The notes below the pieces were generated by a model, which did no database searches, was not told the origin of the DNA, and was given only the letters and a program-made list of their open reading frames with translations. A stretch of 64,000 bases of DNA from Aquabacterium soli (lineage in GTDB: Bacteria > Pseudomonadota > Gammaproteobacteria > Burkholderiales > Burkholderiaceae_C), in contig NZ_RSED01000003.1 of assembly GCF_003933735.1 (NCBI RefSeq), positions 1-64,000 of the forward strand. The letters run 5' to 3'. Position numbers and translations under genes: made by a program. Positions within the stretch are counted from its first letter, which is position 1; every line of letters starts with the position of its first letter. This document shows, one piece after another, positions 38,203 through 46,961 of this stretch.

Positions 38203-38364
38203 CGCCCCGGACGCTTCCGTCTCCAGCGACGGTAGCAAATCGAAACGATTCTCCCCCTTCAGAGGGGGCGCCTGAGCGCGGATTCGCCGTTAAGGTGTGG
38301 CCCTTGGGGGCCGGTGATCACGGTACCCCGCAGCAATACCAGATTGAGGCTCAGGGGCGCCACC

Positions 38365-38844
38365 ATGGGACAGAACCGCATTTCACTTTCCAATGAAGAC
38401 TACGCAGAGGTCGACGCCGCCCTCGATGCGTTGGAGAGTTCACTGGCCGTGTTGACGCATCTGTCCTTGCAGGAACGCCGTGCCCTGCCCAAGATGGCCG
38501 AGAAGTCGGAAGACTTCTGTCGACGCACCTTGACGGTCCTCTCACAAAACCCGCAGATCGTCCCGCCCGGGCTCGATGTGGCGCAAGCCCAGCGCGGTCT
38601 GGAGCAGTTGGGTGCACTGCGCGTGCGCACGGCGCGCTTGCGCCGTCTGCTGGGCCGGGCCGAGGATTCCGAGATGGCCGTGGGCAGCGAGGTGATGAAT
38701 GCCTCGCTGGAGGGCTATGCCTTGCTCAAGGTGCTGGGATGGGGCCCAGGGCTGGATGCCCTGTGCGAGGACATTGGCGCGCGCTTTTACCGCACGCCAC
38801 GCCAGCCACGGTCAGACGTGGCGGCGCCGATGCAGGATCAGTGA
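38365..38844 (+). CDS. Conserved hypothetical protein
   Basis: A 159-residue, probably all-helical soluble protein. SNEDYAEVDAALDALESSL leads into LSLQERRALPKMAEKSEDFCRR near residue 40, a pattern I have seen in hypothetical proteins of several phyla. No catalytic motif, signal peptide or membrane segment is visible. ATG 38365 has AGGGG about eight bases upstream. It stands alone between the VOC gene and the convergent TetR gene. Confidence 0.65.
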   Translation: MGQNRISLSNEDYAEVDAALDALESSLAVLTHLSLQERRALPKMAEKSEDFCRRTLTVLSQNPQIVPPGLDVAQAQRGLEQLGALRVRTARLRRLLGRAEDSEMAVGSEVMNASLEGYALLKVLGWGPGLDALCEDIGARFYRTPRQPRSDVAAPMQDQ

Positions 38845-38895
38845 GTGTGCGAAGCCCGCCACAGCGCGGCGGCTTTGCCTTTCGTCCCGCCTCGC

Positions 38896-39462
38896 TCAGC
38901 CCTCAATGACCCTTTGAAGCAGGTCTCGGTGTCGGGTTGCCGGCCGCGCGTGGCCGTGCTCCCGTACCCGGTCCAGCAGCAACCCGTCGATCGCCATCAC
39001 CAACAGGGGCGCCACCGCCTCTGCGTGGGCCACACCGGCGCGCTGTAAAGCAGCCAGCGCCACCTGCAGGAAGTGCGCCCTGTGCGCGTCGAGGATGGCG
39101 GCCAGTTCCGGCTCTCGTGAGGCCAGCAGGAACAGCTCGAAACGCGCCACGAGCCGCCCGCGCTTGGGGGCTGACAACCAGTCGTCGATCCGGTGCTCCA
39201 GCAGGTCCAGCAGATGGTGGGTTGACCACTGTGCATCTTGCATCCGCTCTGCATCGAGTGCCAGATCCGCCAGATCCAGCTCAGCGTGGCGTTGCAGGGC
39301 CAGGCGAAGCAGGTCCAGGCGCGAGCGGCAATAGAACGATGTCGACCCTGTGGGGATACGTGCCTGCGCATCCACGGCCCGGTGGGTCAGTCCGCGCGCG
39401 CCCACGCTGCCCAGCAGGGAGATGGCCGCGTCGGCGATGAGGGTCTTGCGTTCTTGTTCCAT
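38896..39462 (-). CDS. TetR-family transcriptional regulator
   Basis: A 188-residue repressor. The helix-turn-helix is in residues ~8-50 (ARGLTHRAVDAQARIPTGSTSFYCRSR). The C-terminal ligand and dimer domain fills the rest. It is divergent from the PhlG-like gene, and two matched palindromes lie in the 103-bp gap, so it should repress both genes until its ligand binds. The ligand is unknown but may be the substrate of the neighbouring hydrolase. Confidence 0.9.
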   Translation of the reverse strand: MEQERKTLIADAAISLLGSVGARGLTHRAVDAQARIPTGSTSFYCRSRLDLLRLALQRHAELDLADLALDAERMQDAQWSTHHLLDLLEHRIDDWLSAPKRGRLVARFELFLLASREPELAAILDAHRAHFLQVALAALQRAGVAHAEAVAPLLVMAIDGLLLDRVREHGHARPATRHRDLLQRVIEG

Positions 39463-39501
39463 GAAGGGCGCAGGTAAGGGTTTTCGAGGTATTTTTGCAT
39501 T

Positions 39502-39517
39502 CTCTACAAATGTAGAG
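39502..39517. promoter_or_regulatory. TetR operator 1 (perfect 16-bp palindrome)
   Basis: CTCTACAAATGTAGAG is a perfect palindrome with seven-base arms, 40 bp upstream of the TetR ATG and 49 bp upstream of the hydrolase ATG. Size and symmetry are typical of TetR-family sites. Confidence 0.8.
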
Positions 39518-39525
39518 TCACGCCA

Positions 39526-39541
39526 CTCTACAGGCGTAGAT
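39526..39541. promoter_or_regulatory. TetR operator 2 (imperfect copy)
   Basis: CTCTACAGGCGTAGAT keeps the CTCTAC and GTAGA half-sites of operator 1. The two centres are 24 bp apart, just over two helical turns, so two dimers could bind one face of the DNA cooperatively. Confidence 0.75.
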
Positions 39542-39565
39542 CATAAACATGCGAAAGGCTCGGCC

Positions 39566-40801
39566 ATGGCGTTCCTGTTCAATCATCCTCTCACCCGGCC
39601 TCGTACCGGGCTGTGCCAGCTTCTGGCTTCAACGGTGATCCGGCTGCTGCCGCTTGCGGTTGCATGGGTGGCCGTGCCAGGCGTTGCGCTGGCCCAGTCG
39701 GTGGTTGCCTCAAGCAGTTTCGCTGTCAAGGACGTGCGTCCCGAGGGCTACAGCTGGTTCTGGGACAACGCGGACGAACGGCTGTTCAAGGGCGCCAATC
39801 TGGAGAACCGCAGTTTTCGTTGGCTGCAGGCACCAGCCACACCCCAGCACCTGGGCTACTCCGCAGGCGCCCGTTATGAGGCCGCGTCCTTCTTCGGCGG
39901 TGCGCTGCACAAGGTGGTTGTCAGCTACCTGGATCCGGCCACGCAGCAGGGACGCGTGGCCTCCGACAACTTCCTGGGCAGCAAGCCCTACAGCTTCCTG
40001 GCGGCGGAGGTGTCCATCGATGGCAAGCCGCCCTTCACGGTGCTGGTGCAGTACAACGCAGTGGGCGAAGGCTACGGCGACAGCCAGTTCCGCATCGATG
40101 TCACTGCCGCCGCCGACCCAGCCCTGGCACAGGCCTATGTGAACCACCTGGGCCGCACGCTGCGTGGCTTGAAGCCCGACCTGATGAACGCACTCAATGA
40201 GCGCTACTTCAACGGTGTGCTCAAGACGCGTGGCTACTACAGCTACGGCAAGGTGGACAAGAACCTCAACGTGACTTTGACCATCGTGCAGGAGATCCGC
40301 GGCATCACGCCCGAGATGCTGTCCTGGTGGTGGGACCACATCGGCAACACCGAGCGGTACCGCCTGTGGCAGCCGATGGACCACGTGCATTTCGAGTGGA
40401 CCGTGCCGCCCAACAGCCCGGACATGCTCTACGACGTCGGCGCGGTGCAGAAGGTCAAGGAGTACGTGGGCAAGTCCGCCTGGACGCTCACCATCGCGGG
40501 GGCAGACCCGCATGCAGCGCCGTTGCCGCCCGTGGCCATCACCGATCCGGGCTTCTTCTACGCCCGCACCAACCTCTCGCTGCTGCAGAGCGTGCTGCCG
40601 AGCAATTCGCTGGTGCACCAGTGGAAGCCCAATCCCAGCGGCGACGGGGTGGTGCTGACCAGCACCTTCGTGAACACCGCCCTGGCGCTGGTGCTCAACA
40701 CCAACTTCTTCAATGACCTGGGCTCGCATGCGCTGCGCGAGTTCCAGATGCTGCCGTACTTCCTGCCGCGCCTGTACCGGCGCGAGCAGCTGGGGGAGTG
40801 A
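39566..40801 (+). CDS. Exported PhlG/DAPG-hydrolase-like protein
   Basis: A 411-residue protein with a signal peptide ending near VALA-QS (residue 44 or so). The region ITPEMLSWWWDHIG ... RYRLWQPMDHVHFEW, residues ~250-280, resembles the zinc site region of 2,4-diacetylphloroglucinol hydrolase PhlG and phloretin hydrolase, which cut C-C bonds in phenolic ketones. Those enzymes are cytosolic, so export would be unusual. The first ~200 residues look like a separate beta-rich domain. I chose ATG 39566 with GAAAGG nine bases upstream. It is divergent from TetR and probably under its control. Confidence 0.6.
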   Translation: MAFLFNHPLTRPRTGLCQLLASTVIRLLPLAVAWVAVPGVALAQSVVASSSFAVKDVRPEGYSWFWDNADERLFKGANLENRSFRWLQAPATPQHLGYSAGARYEAASFFGGALHKVVVSYLDPATQQGRVASDNFLGSKPYSFLAAEVSIDGKPPFTVLVQYNAVGEGYGDSQFRIDVTAAADPALAQAYVNHLGRTLRGLKPDLMNALNERYFNGVLKTRGYYSYGKVDKNLNVTLTIVQEIRGITPEMLSWWWDHIGNTERYRLWQPMDHVHFEWTVPPNSPDMLYDVGAVQKVKEYVGKSAWTLTIAGADPHAAPLPPVAITDPGFFYARTNLSLLQSVLPSNSLVHQWKPNPSGDGVVLTSTFVNTALALVLNTNFFNDLGSHALREFQMLPYFLPRLYRREQLGE

Positions 40802-40831
40802 GCGGGCGGGCCGGGCATGGCCGGCCCGCGG

Positions 40832-41368
40832 TCAACCGCTGAAGCCGCCCTGATCCAGGAAGGCCTGTTCGTCTGGCGTGGTGGTGCGGCCCAGCAGGGC
40901 GTTGCGGTGCGGGAAGCGGCCGAAGCGCTGGATGATGTCGCGGTGCCCGCGTGCGAACCGGGCCGCGTCGCCGCCCAGCGGGGCTTGCAGGCTCACGGCC
41001 AAATCCTGGTCAGCCAGGTCTTCCGAATGTGAGAAGGGCAGGTGGAAGAAGGTGCGCAGGCCTGCCGCGATGCGGTCGGGGTGGCCGGCCGCCAGCGCGG
41101 CACGCGCCACCTCGCGTGCCTTGGCATCGGTCTCGTACATGCGTGAACTGCCCCGGAAGGCATTGCGCGGAAACTGGTCCAGCAGGATCAACAAGGCGAG
41201 CGCCCCTTCTGCAGTGCTGGCCCAGTCGGCCAGTTCGCCCTGTGCGGCGCGTTGGTGCAAGGCCATGAAGCGTTCACTGAACCGGCGGTCGAAGCCCGCG
41301 TCGTGGCTGAACCAGTGAGGTTCTGCCTCACGCCAGAACTGCACGACATCGGATGCCTGGTCTGCCAT
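40832..41368 (-). CDS. DUF924 family protein
   Basis: A 178-residue soluble protein. The family blocks are clear: VVQFWREAEPHWFS at the start, LILLDQFPRNAFRGSSRMYETD near residue 60, and HRDIIQRFGRFPHRNALLGR near 142. The fold is TPR-like and the function unknown. AGGAAA lies upstream of ATG 41368; an ATT/GTG-type start further upstream is less likely. It is 32 bp downstream of the next small gene on the same strand. Confidence 0.85.
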   Translation of the reverse strand: MADQASDVVQFWREAEPHWFSHDAGFDRRFSERFMALHQRAAQGELADWASTAEGALALLILLDQFPRNAFRGSSRMYETDAKAREVARAALAAGHPDRIAAGLRTFFHLPFSHSEDLADQDLAVSLQAPLGGDAARFARGHRDIIQRFGRFPHRNALLGRTTTPDEQAFLDQGGFSG

Positions 41369-41400
41369 GGGTGTTTCCTTCTGGACAGTCTTGTCGACGA

Positions 41401-41679
41401 TCAAGCCAGCGTCTTGGGCGGGTTGCCCGATTCGGGCGGCCCGCCGCGGTGTGACTTGGTCCAGCTGTAATCAACGGGCAACTCGTCGCTCACACCGGGC
41501 TTGCCGACGTTGTCACCCAATTCTGAGTTGAGCACCACATGGTGGTTCAGGGCTTGGCCACTGGCGTCCTTGTCCTTGCGGCGCGCCTCGGCAAAGGCCA
41601 GGGCGGGCAACAACTGCTCATCGGTGAAGGCCTCGACGAAGGGGCGGCCTTGGGACATCCAGTAGACGACGATGCTCAT
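41401..41679 (-). CDS. Small hypothetical protein
   Basis: A 92-residue protein starting MSIVVYWMSQGRPFVEAF. It has no signal peptide or membrane segment, and its second half is polar with Pro and Gly. I do not recognise it as a named family. It precedes the DUF924 gene on the same strand by 32 bp, so the two are probably one transcript. Confidence 0.6.
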   Translation of the reverse strand: MSIVVYWMSQGRPFVEAFTDEQLLPALAFAEARRKDKDASGQALNHHVVLNSELGDNVGKPGVSDELPVDYSWTKSHRGGPPESGNPPKTLA

Positions 41680-41827
41680 GGGGTGGGGAGGTGGCGGCTC
41701 GAGATGCGTCAGTGTAGTGCGGGCAGACCTACAGGCACTGCCCTACAGGGCCCTCAGCCTTGGCTGACAGACGGGGTGAGCGCGCTGGCTGACCATCTCG
41801 TAATCATCCACTTACCGGGAGTGCCCC

Positions 41828-42682
41828 ATGAGCACCGTGACGTCACCCGTCCACCCAGCGTACAGCACGCATGTCCTGCCCACCGATGCCACGGCACCGG
41901 CCACGTCCCTGGCTACCCTGAGCGCCGTGTCCTGGGGCGCCGTGTTTGCCGGCGCCGCCGGCGCCGCAGCGTTGTCGCTGATCCTATTGATCCTGGGCAC
42001 CGGCCTTGGGCTGGCGGCGTTTTCGCCGTGGACGGGGGCGGGTGTGTCCGCCACCACCTTCGGTGTCACGGCCATCCTGTGGGTGACGCTGACCCAATTG
42101 GCAGCCTCAGGCCTGGGTGGCTATCTCGCCGGCCGGCTGCGCACCAAGTGGACAGGGCTGCACACCGATGAAACCTACTTCCGTGACACGGCCCATGGCT
42201 TCCTGGCCTGGTCGGTGGCTTCTCTGGCCACCGCGGCCGTGCTGACGGGCACCATCGGCGCGATCCTGGGCCAGGGCGCCCAGGTGGCGGCAGACCGTCC
42301 TGTGGTCACGCAAGGCCGTGCGGCCGATGGCTACTTCATCGACACCCTGTTCCGCCCGGATCCTGCGCGTGGCGCCGTCATCGTGGCCACCCCGGCGCCT
42401 GATGCCGAAGCGGCCCGCATCTTCGCCAAAGGCTTGCGCGAAGGCGCGCTGCTGGACGAGGACGTCCGTTACCTGGGCCAGGTGGTGGCGCAGCGCACGG
42501 GCCTGACCCAGCCGGTGGCCGAGCGCCGTGTGACCGATACCTTCGAGCGCACCAAGCAAGCCGCTGACAAGGCCGCCCAGGCCACGGCCCACGCTTCGCT
42601 GTGGATGTTCATCTCGCTGCTGGCAGGCGCCTTCGTGGCCAGCTGGTTCGCGACCTACGGTGGGCGCCGGCGCGATCTGTGA
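41828..42682 (+). CDS. Multi-pass membrane protein of unknown function
   Basis: A 284-residue protein. About four membrane helices lie at residues ~33-60, ~75-100, ~125-155 and ~255-280, the first three rich in Ala, Gly and Leu. Between the third and fourth helix is a ~95-residue soluble loop of mixed charge. No catalytic motif is visible. ATG 41828 is preceded by GGGAG. It resembles hypothetical membrane proteins in other betaproteobacteria. A very small membrane peptide gene follows 55 bp later, probably co-transcribed. Confidence 0.75.
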   Translation: MSTVTSPVHPAYSTHVLPTDATAPATSLATLSAVSWGAVFAGAAGAAALSLILLILGTGLGLAAFSPWTGAGVSATTFGVTAILWVTLTQLAASGLGGYLAGRLRTKWTGLHTDETYFRDTAHGFLAWSVASLATAAVLTGTIGAILGQGAQVAADRPVVTQGRAADGYFIDTLFRPDPARGAVIVATPAPDAEAARIFAKGLREGALLDEDVRYLGQVVAQRTGLTQPVAERRVTDTFERTKQAADKAAQATAHASLWMFISLLAGAFVASWFATYGGRRRDL

Positions 42683-42737
42683 TCGCCTCGTCGAGCCAAC
42701 CGATCCATTCATTCATTGATTTTCCAAGGAGACCGCC

Positions 42738-42809
42738 ATGCCTGCTCTGCTGCTCTGGTTGCTGGGTGTACCCCTGCCCATCATCATCATCCTCGCGCTG
42801 ATCCTCTGA
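42738..42809 (+). CDS. 23-residue single-helix membrane peptide
   Basis: The frame from ATG 42738 to TGA 42807-42809 encodes 23 residues that are almost all hydrophobic, with one Trp and three Pro (MPALLLWLL, then PLPIIIILAL). This is long enough to span a membrane once. AAGGAG at 42726-42731, six bases before the ATG, is an excellent ribosome-binding site and the main evidence that it is translated. It lies between the membrane protein and the flavoprotein, seven bases before the latter's start. Similar tiny proteins are found in Burkholderiales but are seldom annotated. Confidence 0.65.
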   Translation: MPALLLWLLGVPLPIIIILALIL

Positions 42810-42816
42810 TCAACGC

Positions 42817-43893
42817 ATGCCACCCTCCACCGCCCGCAAAGGCCAGGCACCGGGCCACCATTCCCGGGATGTGTTCCGCCAGCGCTTCATGCAGCGTTTC
42901 ACCGACCCGGCCTTTCAGGCCGAGCGGGCGTCGCTGGACCGGCTGGAAGCCATCGCCTGGCAAGCCTACGAAGAGGGGCGCAAAGCCCCCATCACGCAGC
43001 GGGCGGGGGAGGGGTTCGCAGACCCTGATTACGAATTGTCGGTGGAGTGGGTCGAGGCACGGCAGCGCCTGTTGGCGGCGCAGGCGCGGTGGGCACGGCC
43101 CGATACGCCGCCCCGTGTGCTGCTGGTGTCCTGCTCTGCCCGCAACGATGGTTCATGCCCCGGCGAGATCGCCAAGACCTACCGCCTTGCCAAGATCGCA
43201 CGGGAGGCGATGGACCAGGCGGGCATCGAAACCGACCTGCTGGACCTGAGCCTGCTGACCTCCGATTACGACCGCCACATCCACCCCTGCAAAGGCTGTG
43301 CATCGACTGCGATGCCCTTGTGCCATTGGCCCTGCAGCTGCTATCCCAACCACAGCCTGGGGCAGACCGGCGACTGGATGAACGAGATCTATGAGCGGTG
43401 GGTGTCAGCGCACGGCGTGCTGTTGCTGACACCGGTGTACTGGTACCAGGCCACCAGCCCGCTCAAGCTCATGATCGATCGTTTGGTGTGCGCCGATGGC
43501 GGCAATCCGGACCCCACCAGCACCCATGGCAAGAAGGCCCTTGAGGCCAAGGCGATGGAGCTCGATGGCTGGTCTTACCCCAAGCACCTGGCAGGCCGTG
43601 CCTACGGCGTGGTGGTGCATGGTGATGTGGCGGGCATCGAAGGTGTGCGCCGTTCATTGTCGGACTGGCTGGAGTGGATGGGGCTGGTGAATGCCGGACA
43701 CCGCAGCCGCCTGGACCGGTTCATCGGCTACTACGAACCGTATGCCACCAGCCATGACACGCTGGATGCCGACCTTGATGTTCAGGAAGAAGTGCGCAAC
43801 GCCGCCAGGGCGGTGGCCCGGGCGGTGCTCGCGTTGAGAGCGGGGCAACTTGTCAGGCCTGACGAGGCCTTGAAGGAGCCGAGACCGAAGTGA
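42817..43893 (+). CDS. NADPH-dependent FMN reductase/flavodoxin-like protein
   Basis: A 358-residue protein. Residues ~100-300 form a flavodoxin-like domain: VLLVSCSARNDGSCPGEIAK near 102 is the FMN phosphate-binding start, and LLTPVYWYQATSPLKLMIDRL near 208 is the characteristic flavin-contacting segment. A cysteine-rich stretch (HPCKGCAS ... CHWPCSCY) at ~152-175 is characteristic of a multimeric flavodoxin-WrbA subgroup. The first ~100 residues are an extension with no recognised domain. ATG 42817 lies seven bases after the small peptide gene. The substrate is unknown. Confidence 0.8.
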   Translation: MPPSTARKGQAPGHHSRDVFRQRFMQRFTDPAFQAERASLDRLEAIAWQAYEEGRKAPITQRAGEGFADPDYELSVEWVEARQRLLAAQARWARPDTPPRVLLVSCSARNDGSCPGEIAKTYRLAKIAREAMDQAGIETDLLDLSLLTSDYDRHIHPCKGCASTAMPLCHWPCSCYPNHSLGQTGDWMNEIYERWVSAHGVLLLTPVYWYQATSPLKLMIDRLVCADGGNPDPTSTHGKKALEAKAMELDGWSYPKHLAGRAYGVVVHGDVAGIEGVRRSLSDWLEWMGLVNAGHRSRLDRFIGYYEPYATSHDTLDADLDVQEEVRNAARAVARAVLALRAGQLVRPDEALKEPRPK

Positions 43894-43956
43894 GACCGGT
43901 GGTGTCTTGAATGCCTGAAGGCGCGATGCGAGATACTTGATCCACCGCGATGAGGC

Positions 43957-45000
43957 ATGCATGATTTGCCCCTCACGGGACGTGCACCGCAGAGCCTCGG
44001 CCGAGGCCGCGCGGCGTCCGCAAACCTGGAGCCCATATTGACGCAGCAACCCCCCTCGGTGCCCGCCCTGCACCCGCACTACGACGCCCTGATCGCCAGG
44101 GCCCGCACCTTGCCGCCTCTGCGTGTGGCCGTGGTCCATCCCTGCAACGACGTCTCCCTGGGTGCTGCCCTTGAATCGGCCGAACTGGGACTGATCACGC
44201 CGGTGATGATCGGCCCCCGGCAGAAGATCGAAGCTGCTGCTGAACAACTCGGTCGCAGCCTGGCGGGCACCTTGATCATCGACGCGCCTCACAGCCATGC
44301 CGCCGCCGATGCCGCCGTGGCCATGGTGCTCAAGGGCGAGGTCGATGCACTGATGAAGGGCAGCCTGCACACCGATGAGCTGATGGGCGCCGTGGTTCGC
44401 CGTGAAGGCGGCCTGCGCACCTCGCGGCGCATCAGCCACTGCTTCGTGATGGACGTGCCGGGGCATGACCAACCGCTCATCATTTCGGACGCGGCCATCA
44501 ACATCGCCCCCACGCTGGAGGAAAAGGCCGACATCGTGCAGAACGCGATCGACCTGGCCCACGCGTTGCACCTGCCCGCCGTGCGCGTGGCCATCCTGTC
44601 GTCGATGGAGATCGTGAACCCGAAGGTGCCTTCCACCATCGACGCGGCAGCCCTGTGCAAGATGGCTGAGCGGGGCCAGATCACAGGTGGGCAGCTTGAC
44701 GGTCCGCTGGCCATGGACAATGCCATCGACCCGGAGGCCGCCCGCATCAAAGGCATCGTCTCCACGGTCGCCGGGCAGGCCAATGTGCTCATCGTGCCTG
44801 ACCTGGATGCCGGCAACATGCTGGCCAAGAGCCTGACCTTCCTGGCAGGGGCCTACTCGGCGGGCATCGTGCTGGGGGCCAAGGTGCCGGTGATCCTGAC
44901 CAGCCGCGCAGATTCAGAGGCGGCTCGCCTGGCATCGTGCGCGGTGGCATCGATGCTGGCCCAGGCTGGGCGCGACAAGCTGATCAAGGCGGTCGGATGA
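43957..45000 (+). CDS. pta: Phosphate acetyl/butyryl transferase family protein
   Basis: A 347-residue PTA/PTB-type acyltransferase that interconverts acyl-CoA and acyl phosphate. PVMIGPRQKIEAAAE near residue 85, LMKGSLHTDELMGAV near 130, and QVDGPLAMDNAI-type QLDGPLAMDNA near 245 are diagnostic. It is the short form without the N-terminal DRTGG domain. ATG 43957 has GAGG upstream; TTG 44038 with TGGAG seven bases before it would remove 27 non-conserved residues and is also plausible. It overlaps ackA by four bases. Together they make the acetate kinase-phosphotransacetylase pathway. Confidence 0.88.
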   Translation: MHDLPLTGRAPQSLGRGRAASANLEPILTQQPPSVPALHPHYDALIARARTLPPLRVAVVHPCNDVSLGAALESAELGLITPVMIGPRQKIEAAAEQLGRSLAGTLIIDAPHSHAAADAAVAMVLKGEVDALMKGSLHTDELMGAVVRREGGLRTSRRISHCFVMDVPGHDQPLIISDAAINIAPTLEEKADIVQNAIDLAHALHLPAVRVAILSSMEIVNPKVPSTIDAAALCKMAERGQITGGQLDGPLAMDNAIDPEAARIKGIVSTVAGQANVLIVPDLDAGNMLAKSLTFLAGAYSAGIVLGAKVPVILTSRADSEAARLASCAVASMLAQAGRDKLIKAVG

Positions 45001-46217
45001 GCGGTTCGATCCATGCGCGGCAGGGCCTGCTGCTGGTGCTCAATGCAGGCTCGTCGAGCATCAAGTTCTCGGTGTTCGAGGTCGAGCCGGGTGGGGCGCC
45101 GCAAGAGCGCTTCGGCGGGCAGGTCGAAGGCATCGGCGGTGCGGCGCGCTTCACCGTCAAGTCATCCGATGGCGAACCGGTGGGCGAACATGCATGGCCT
45201 GAAGGCGTCACCGTAGACCACGAGCAGGCCTTGCACCAGATCGACGATTGGTTGAATGCCCACCTGCAGGGGCGTGCCTTCCTGGCATGCAGCCACCGTG
45301 TGGTGCACGGGGGGCTGAAACACGCAGCGCCTGTGTTGATCGATGACGCTGTCCTGACCGAGCTGGAGGCGCTGTGTCCGCTGGCCCCACTGCACCAGCC
45401 CCACAACCTGGCACCCATCCGAGCGATGCGCGCACGGCTGCCGAACCTGCCCCAGATCGCCTGTTTCGACACGGCCTTCCACCGGGGGCAGAGCGAGGTG
45501 GTGCAGCAGTTTGCGCTGCCACGGGCCATCACCGAAGCCGGCGTGCGCCGCTACGGCTTTCACGGCCTGTCCTATGAGTACATCGCGTCGGTGTTGCCGC
45601 AGGTGCATCCGCGCCTCGCCAACGCACGGGTGATCGTGGCGCACCTGGGCAATGGCGCCAGCCTGTGTGCCATGCAGGGCGGGCGCAGCCTGGCCTCGAC
45701 CATGGGCTTCTCGGCGCTGGATGGCCTGGCCATGGGCACCCGCTGTGGCGCGCTGGATCCGGGCGTGGTGTTCCACCTGCTGCGCGAGATGAGGCTGTCG
45801 CCAGAGCAGGTCGAGCACATGCTCTACCACGACAGCGGCCTGCTGGGCATGTCGGGCGTCTCGAACGACATGCGTGCCCTGCGCGCCCGGGCCACCGAGC
45901 CCCAGGTGCGCCAGGCCCTCGACATCTACGTGCACCGCATCGTGCGCGAGATCGGATCGATGGCCGCCGTGCTCGGTGGGCTCGATGCGCTCATCTTCAC
46001 GGCCGGCATCGGCGAGCATGGGGTGGACACGCGTGCCGAGGTGCTGCAAGGCTGCCGCTGGCTGGGCTTGGAGCTCGATGCCGAACGCAACGCGGCCAGC
46101 GCCGCCTGCATCACGCGGGGTGATCCTGCGGAGACACCGTCGGCATGGGTGGTGCCCACGGACGAAGAAGGCATGCTGGCGCGCCATGCGCTGGACGTGT
46201 TGGCCCGCACCGCGTGA
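44997..46217 (+). CDS. ackA: Acetate kinase
   Basis: A 406-residue kinase converting acetyl phosphate and ADP to acetate and ATP. LNAGSSSIKFSVF near residue 14, HRVVHGG near 100, FDTAFHRG near 160 and RRYGFHGLSYEYI near 182 are the conserved blocks. ATG 44997 overlaps the pta stop (ATGA), so the two genes are coupled. Confidence 0.94.
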   Translation: MSGSIHARQGLLLVLNAGSSSIKFSVFEVEPGGAPQERFGGQVEGIGGAARFTVKSSDGEPVGEHAWPEGVTVDHEQALHQIDDWLNAHLQGRAFLACSHRVVHGGLKHAAPVLIDDAVLTELEALCPLAPLHQPHNLAPIRAMRARLPNLPQIACFDTAFHRGQSEVVQQFALPRAITEAGVRRYGFHGLSYEYIASVLPQVHPRLANARVIVAHLGNGASLCAMQGGRSLASTMGFSALDGLAMGTRCGALDPGVVFHLLREMRLSPEQVEHMLYHDSGLLGMSGVSNDMRALRARATEPQVRQALDIYVHRIVREIGSMAAVLGGLDALIFTAGIGEHGVDTRAEVLQGCRWLGLELDAERNAASAACITRGDPAETPSAWVVPTDEEGMLARHALDVLARTA

Positions 46218-46230
46218 CGGAACGCGGCCG

Positions 46231-46788
46231 TCAAGGAACTGACCGATCGATCAGGCCCAGGACGCGGCATTCCTGCACCAGGCTGCGTGCATCGCCTGCA
46301 TCGAGTGGCGTGAGCAGGAAGCCGCGCCGGCGCTCTCCCTCTCGAGTGCGCTGAGCACGCCACACCTGGAGCTCGCCCGCGCCGATCTGAATCGATGCAG
46401 GCGTGCTTGATCCGGCCGGGTCTATCTGCAAGCGGTGTTGGCCGGGCCGGACATCCACCCCCAGCACCGAGCACGGGATGGTCTCCTGCAACAGCTTGCC
46501 GTCCAGGCGAAGCGTGGCATGGCCTGAGGCGTCGGTCCAGTCGTTGCGCACGATGAGCAGGCGTGCCCGGTCCATCGGCGGGGGGCTCAGGCGGTGCACT
46601 GCGGCGATCTGGCCCGCGGTAGACGGCGGCGCGGTGGTGCAGGTCCGCATCACGCCCTGGCGATAGCACTGTTCGGACTCGGCGCTGCGTTTGCTGGCAG
46701 GTGGTGTGCTGCAAGCGCCTAGCAGGGCACACAGGGCCAGGATGGCCAGTGGGGGATGGCGTCTGAAATGCCAGCTGATACACGTCAA
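46231..46788 (-). CDS. Predicted lipoprotein, unknown function
   Basis: A 185-residue protein. After a hydrophobic stretch, ALCALLGAC at residues ~18-26 is a lipobox, so the mature protein should be anchored by its cysteine. The remainder, with alternating short hydrophobic stretches such as ARLLIVRNDW, looks beta-rich and may hold a PEGA-like or small carboxypeptidase-regulatory fold. It runs convergently to ackA with a 13-bp gap. Confidence 0.7.
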   Translation of the reverse strand: MTCISWHFRRHPPLAILALCALLGACSTPPASKRSAESEQCYRQGVMRTCTTAPPSTAGQIAAVHRLSPPPMDRARLLIVRNDWTDASGHATLRLDGKLLQETIPCSVLGVDVRPGQHRLQIDPAGSSTPASIQIGAGELQVWRAQRTREGERRRGFLLTPLDAGDARSLVQECRVLGLIDRSVP

Positions 46789-46961
46789 GGCTTGTCTCCT
46801 GCGGGCGCTGATACAGCCGCCTCAGGGCTTGATTCTGCGAGCTTTGAATGAAAGCAAGGTTTGGAATTGTTGCAGGCTTGGCTGCCATAAGGCGGTCATG
46901 GGGCGTCATGAACCGTTCGGTTCAGCCCCGGAAGCGAAAGCCCTGCTACGCTGGCGACGCC

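Noticed and set aside
46848..46961. Longer start (ATG 46848) for the phosphoesterase
   Set aside because: It would put 38 non-hydrophobic residues before the Tat-like signal, which should be at the N-terminus.
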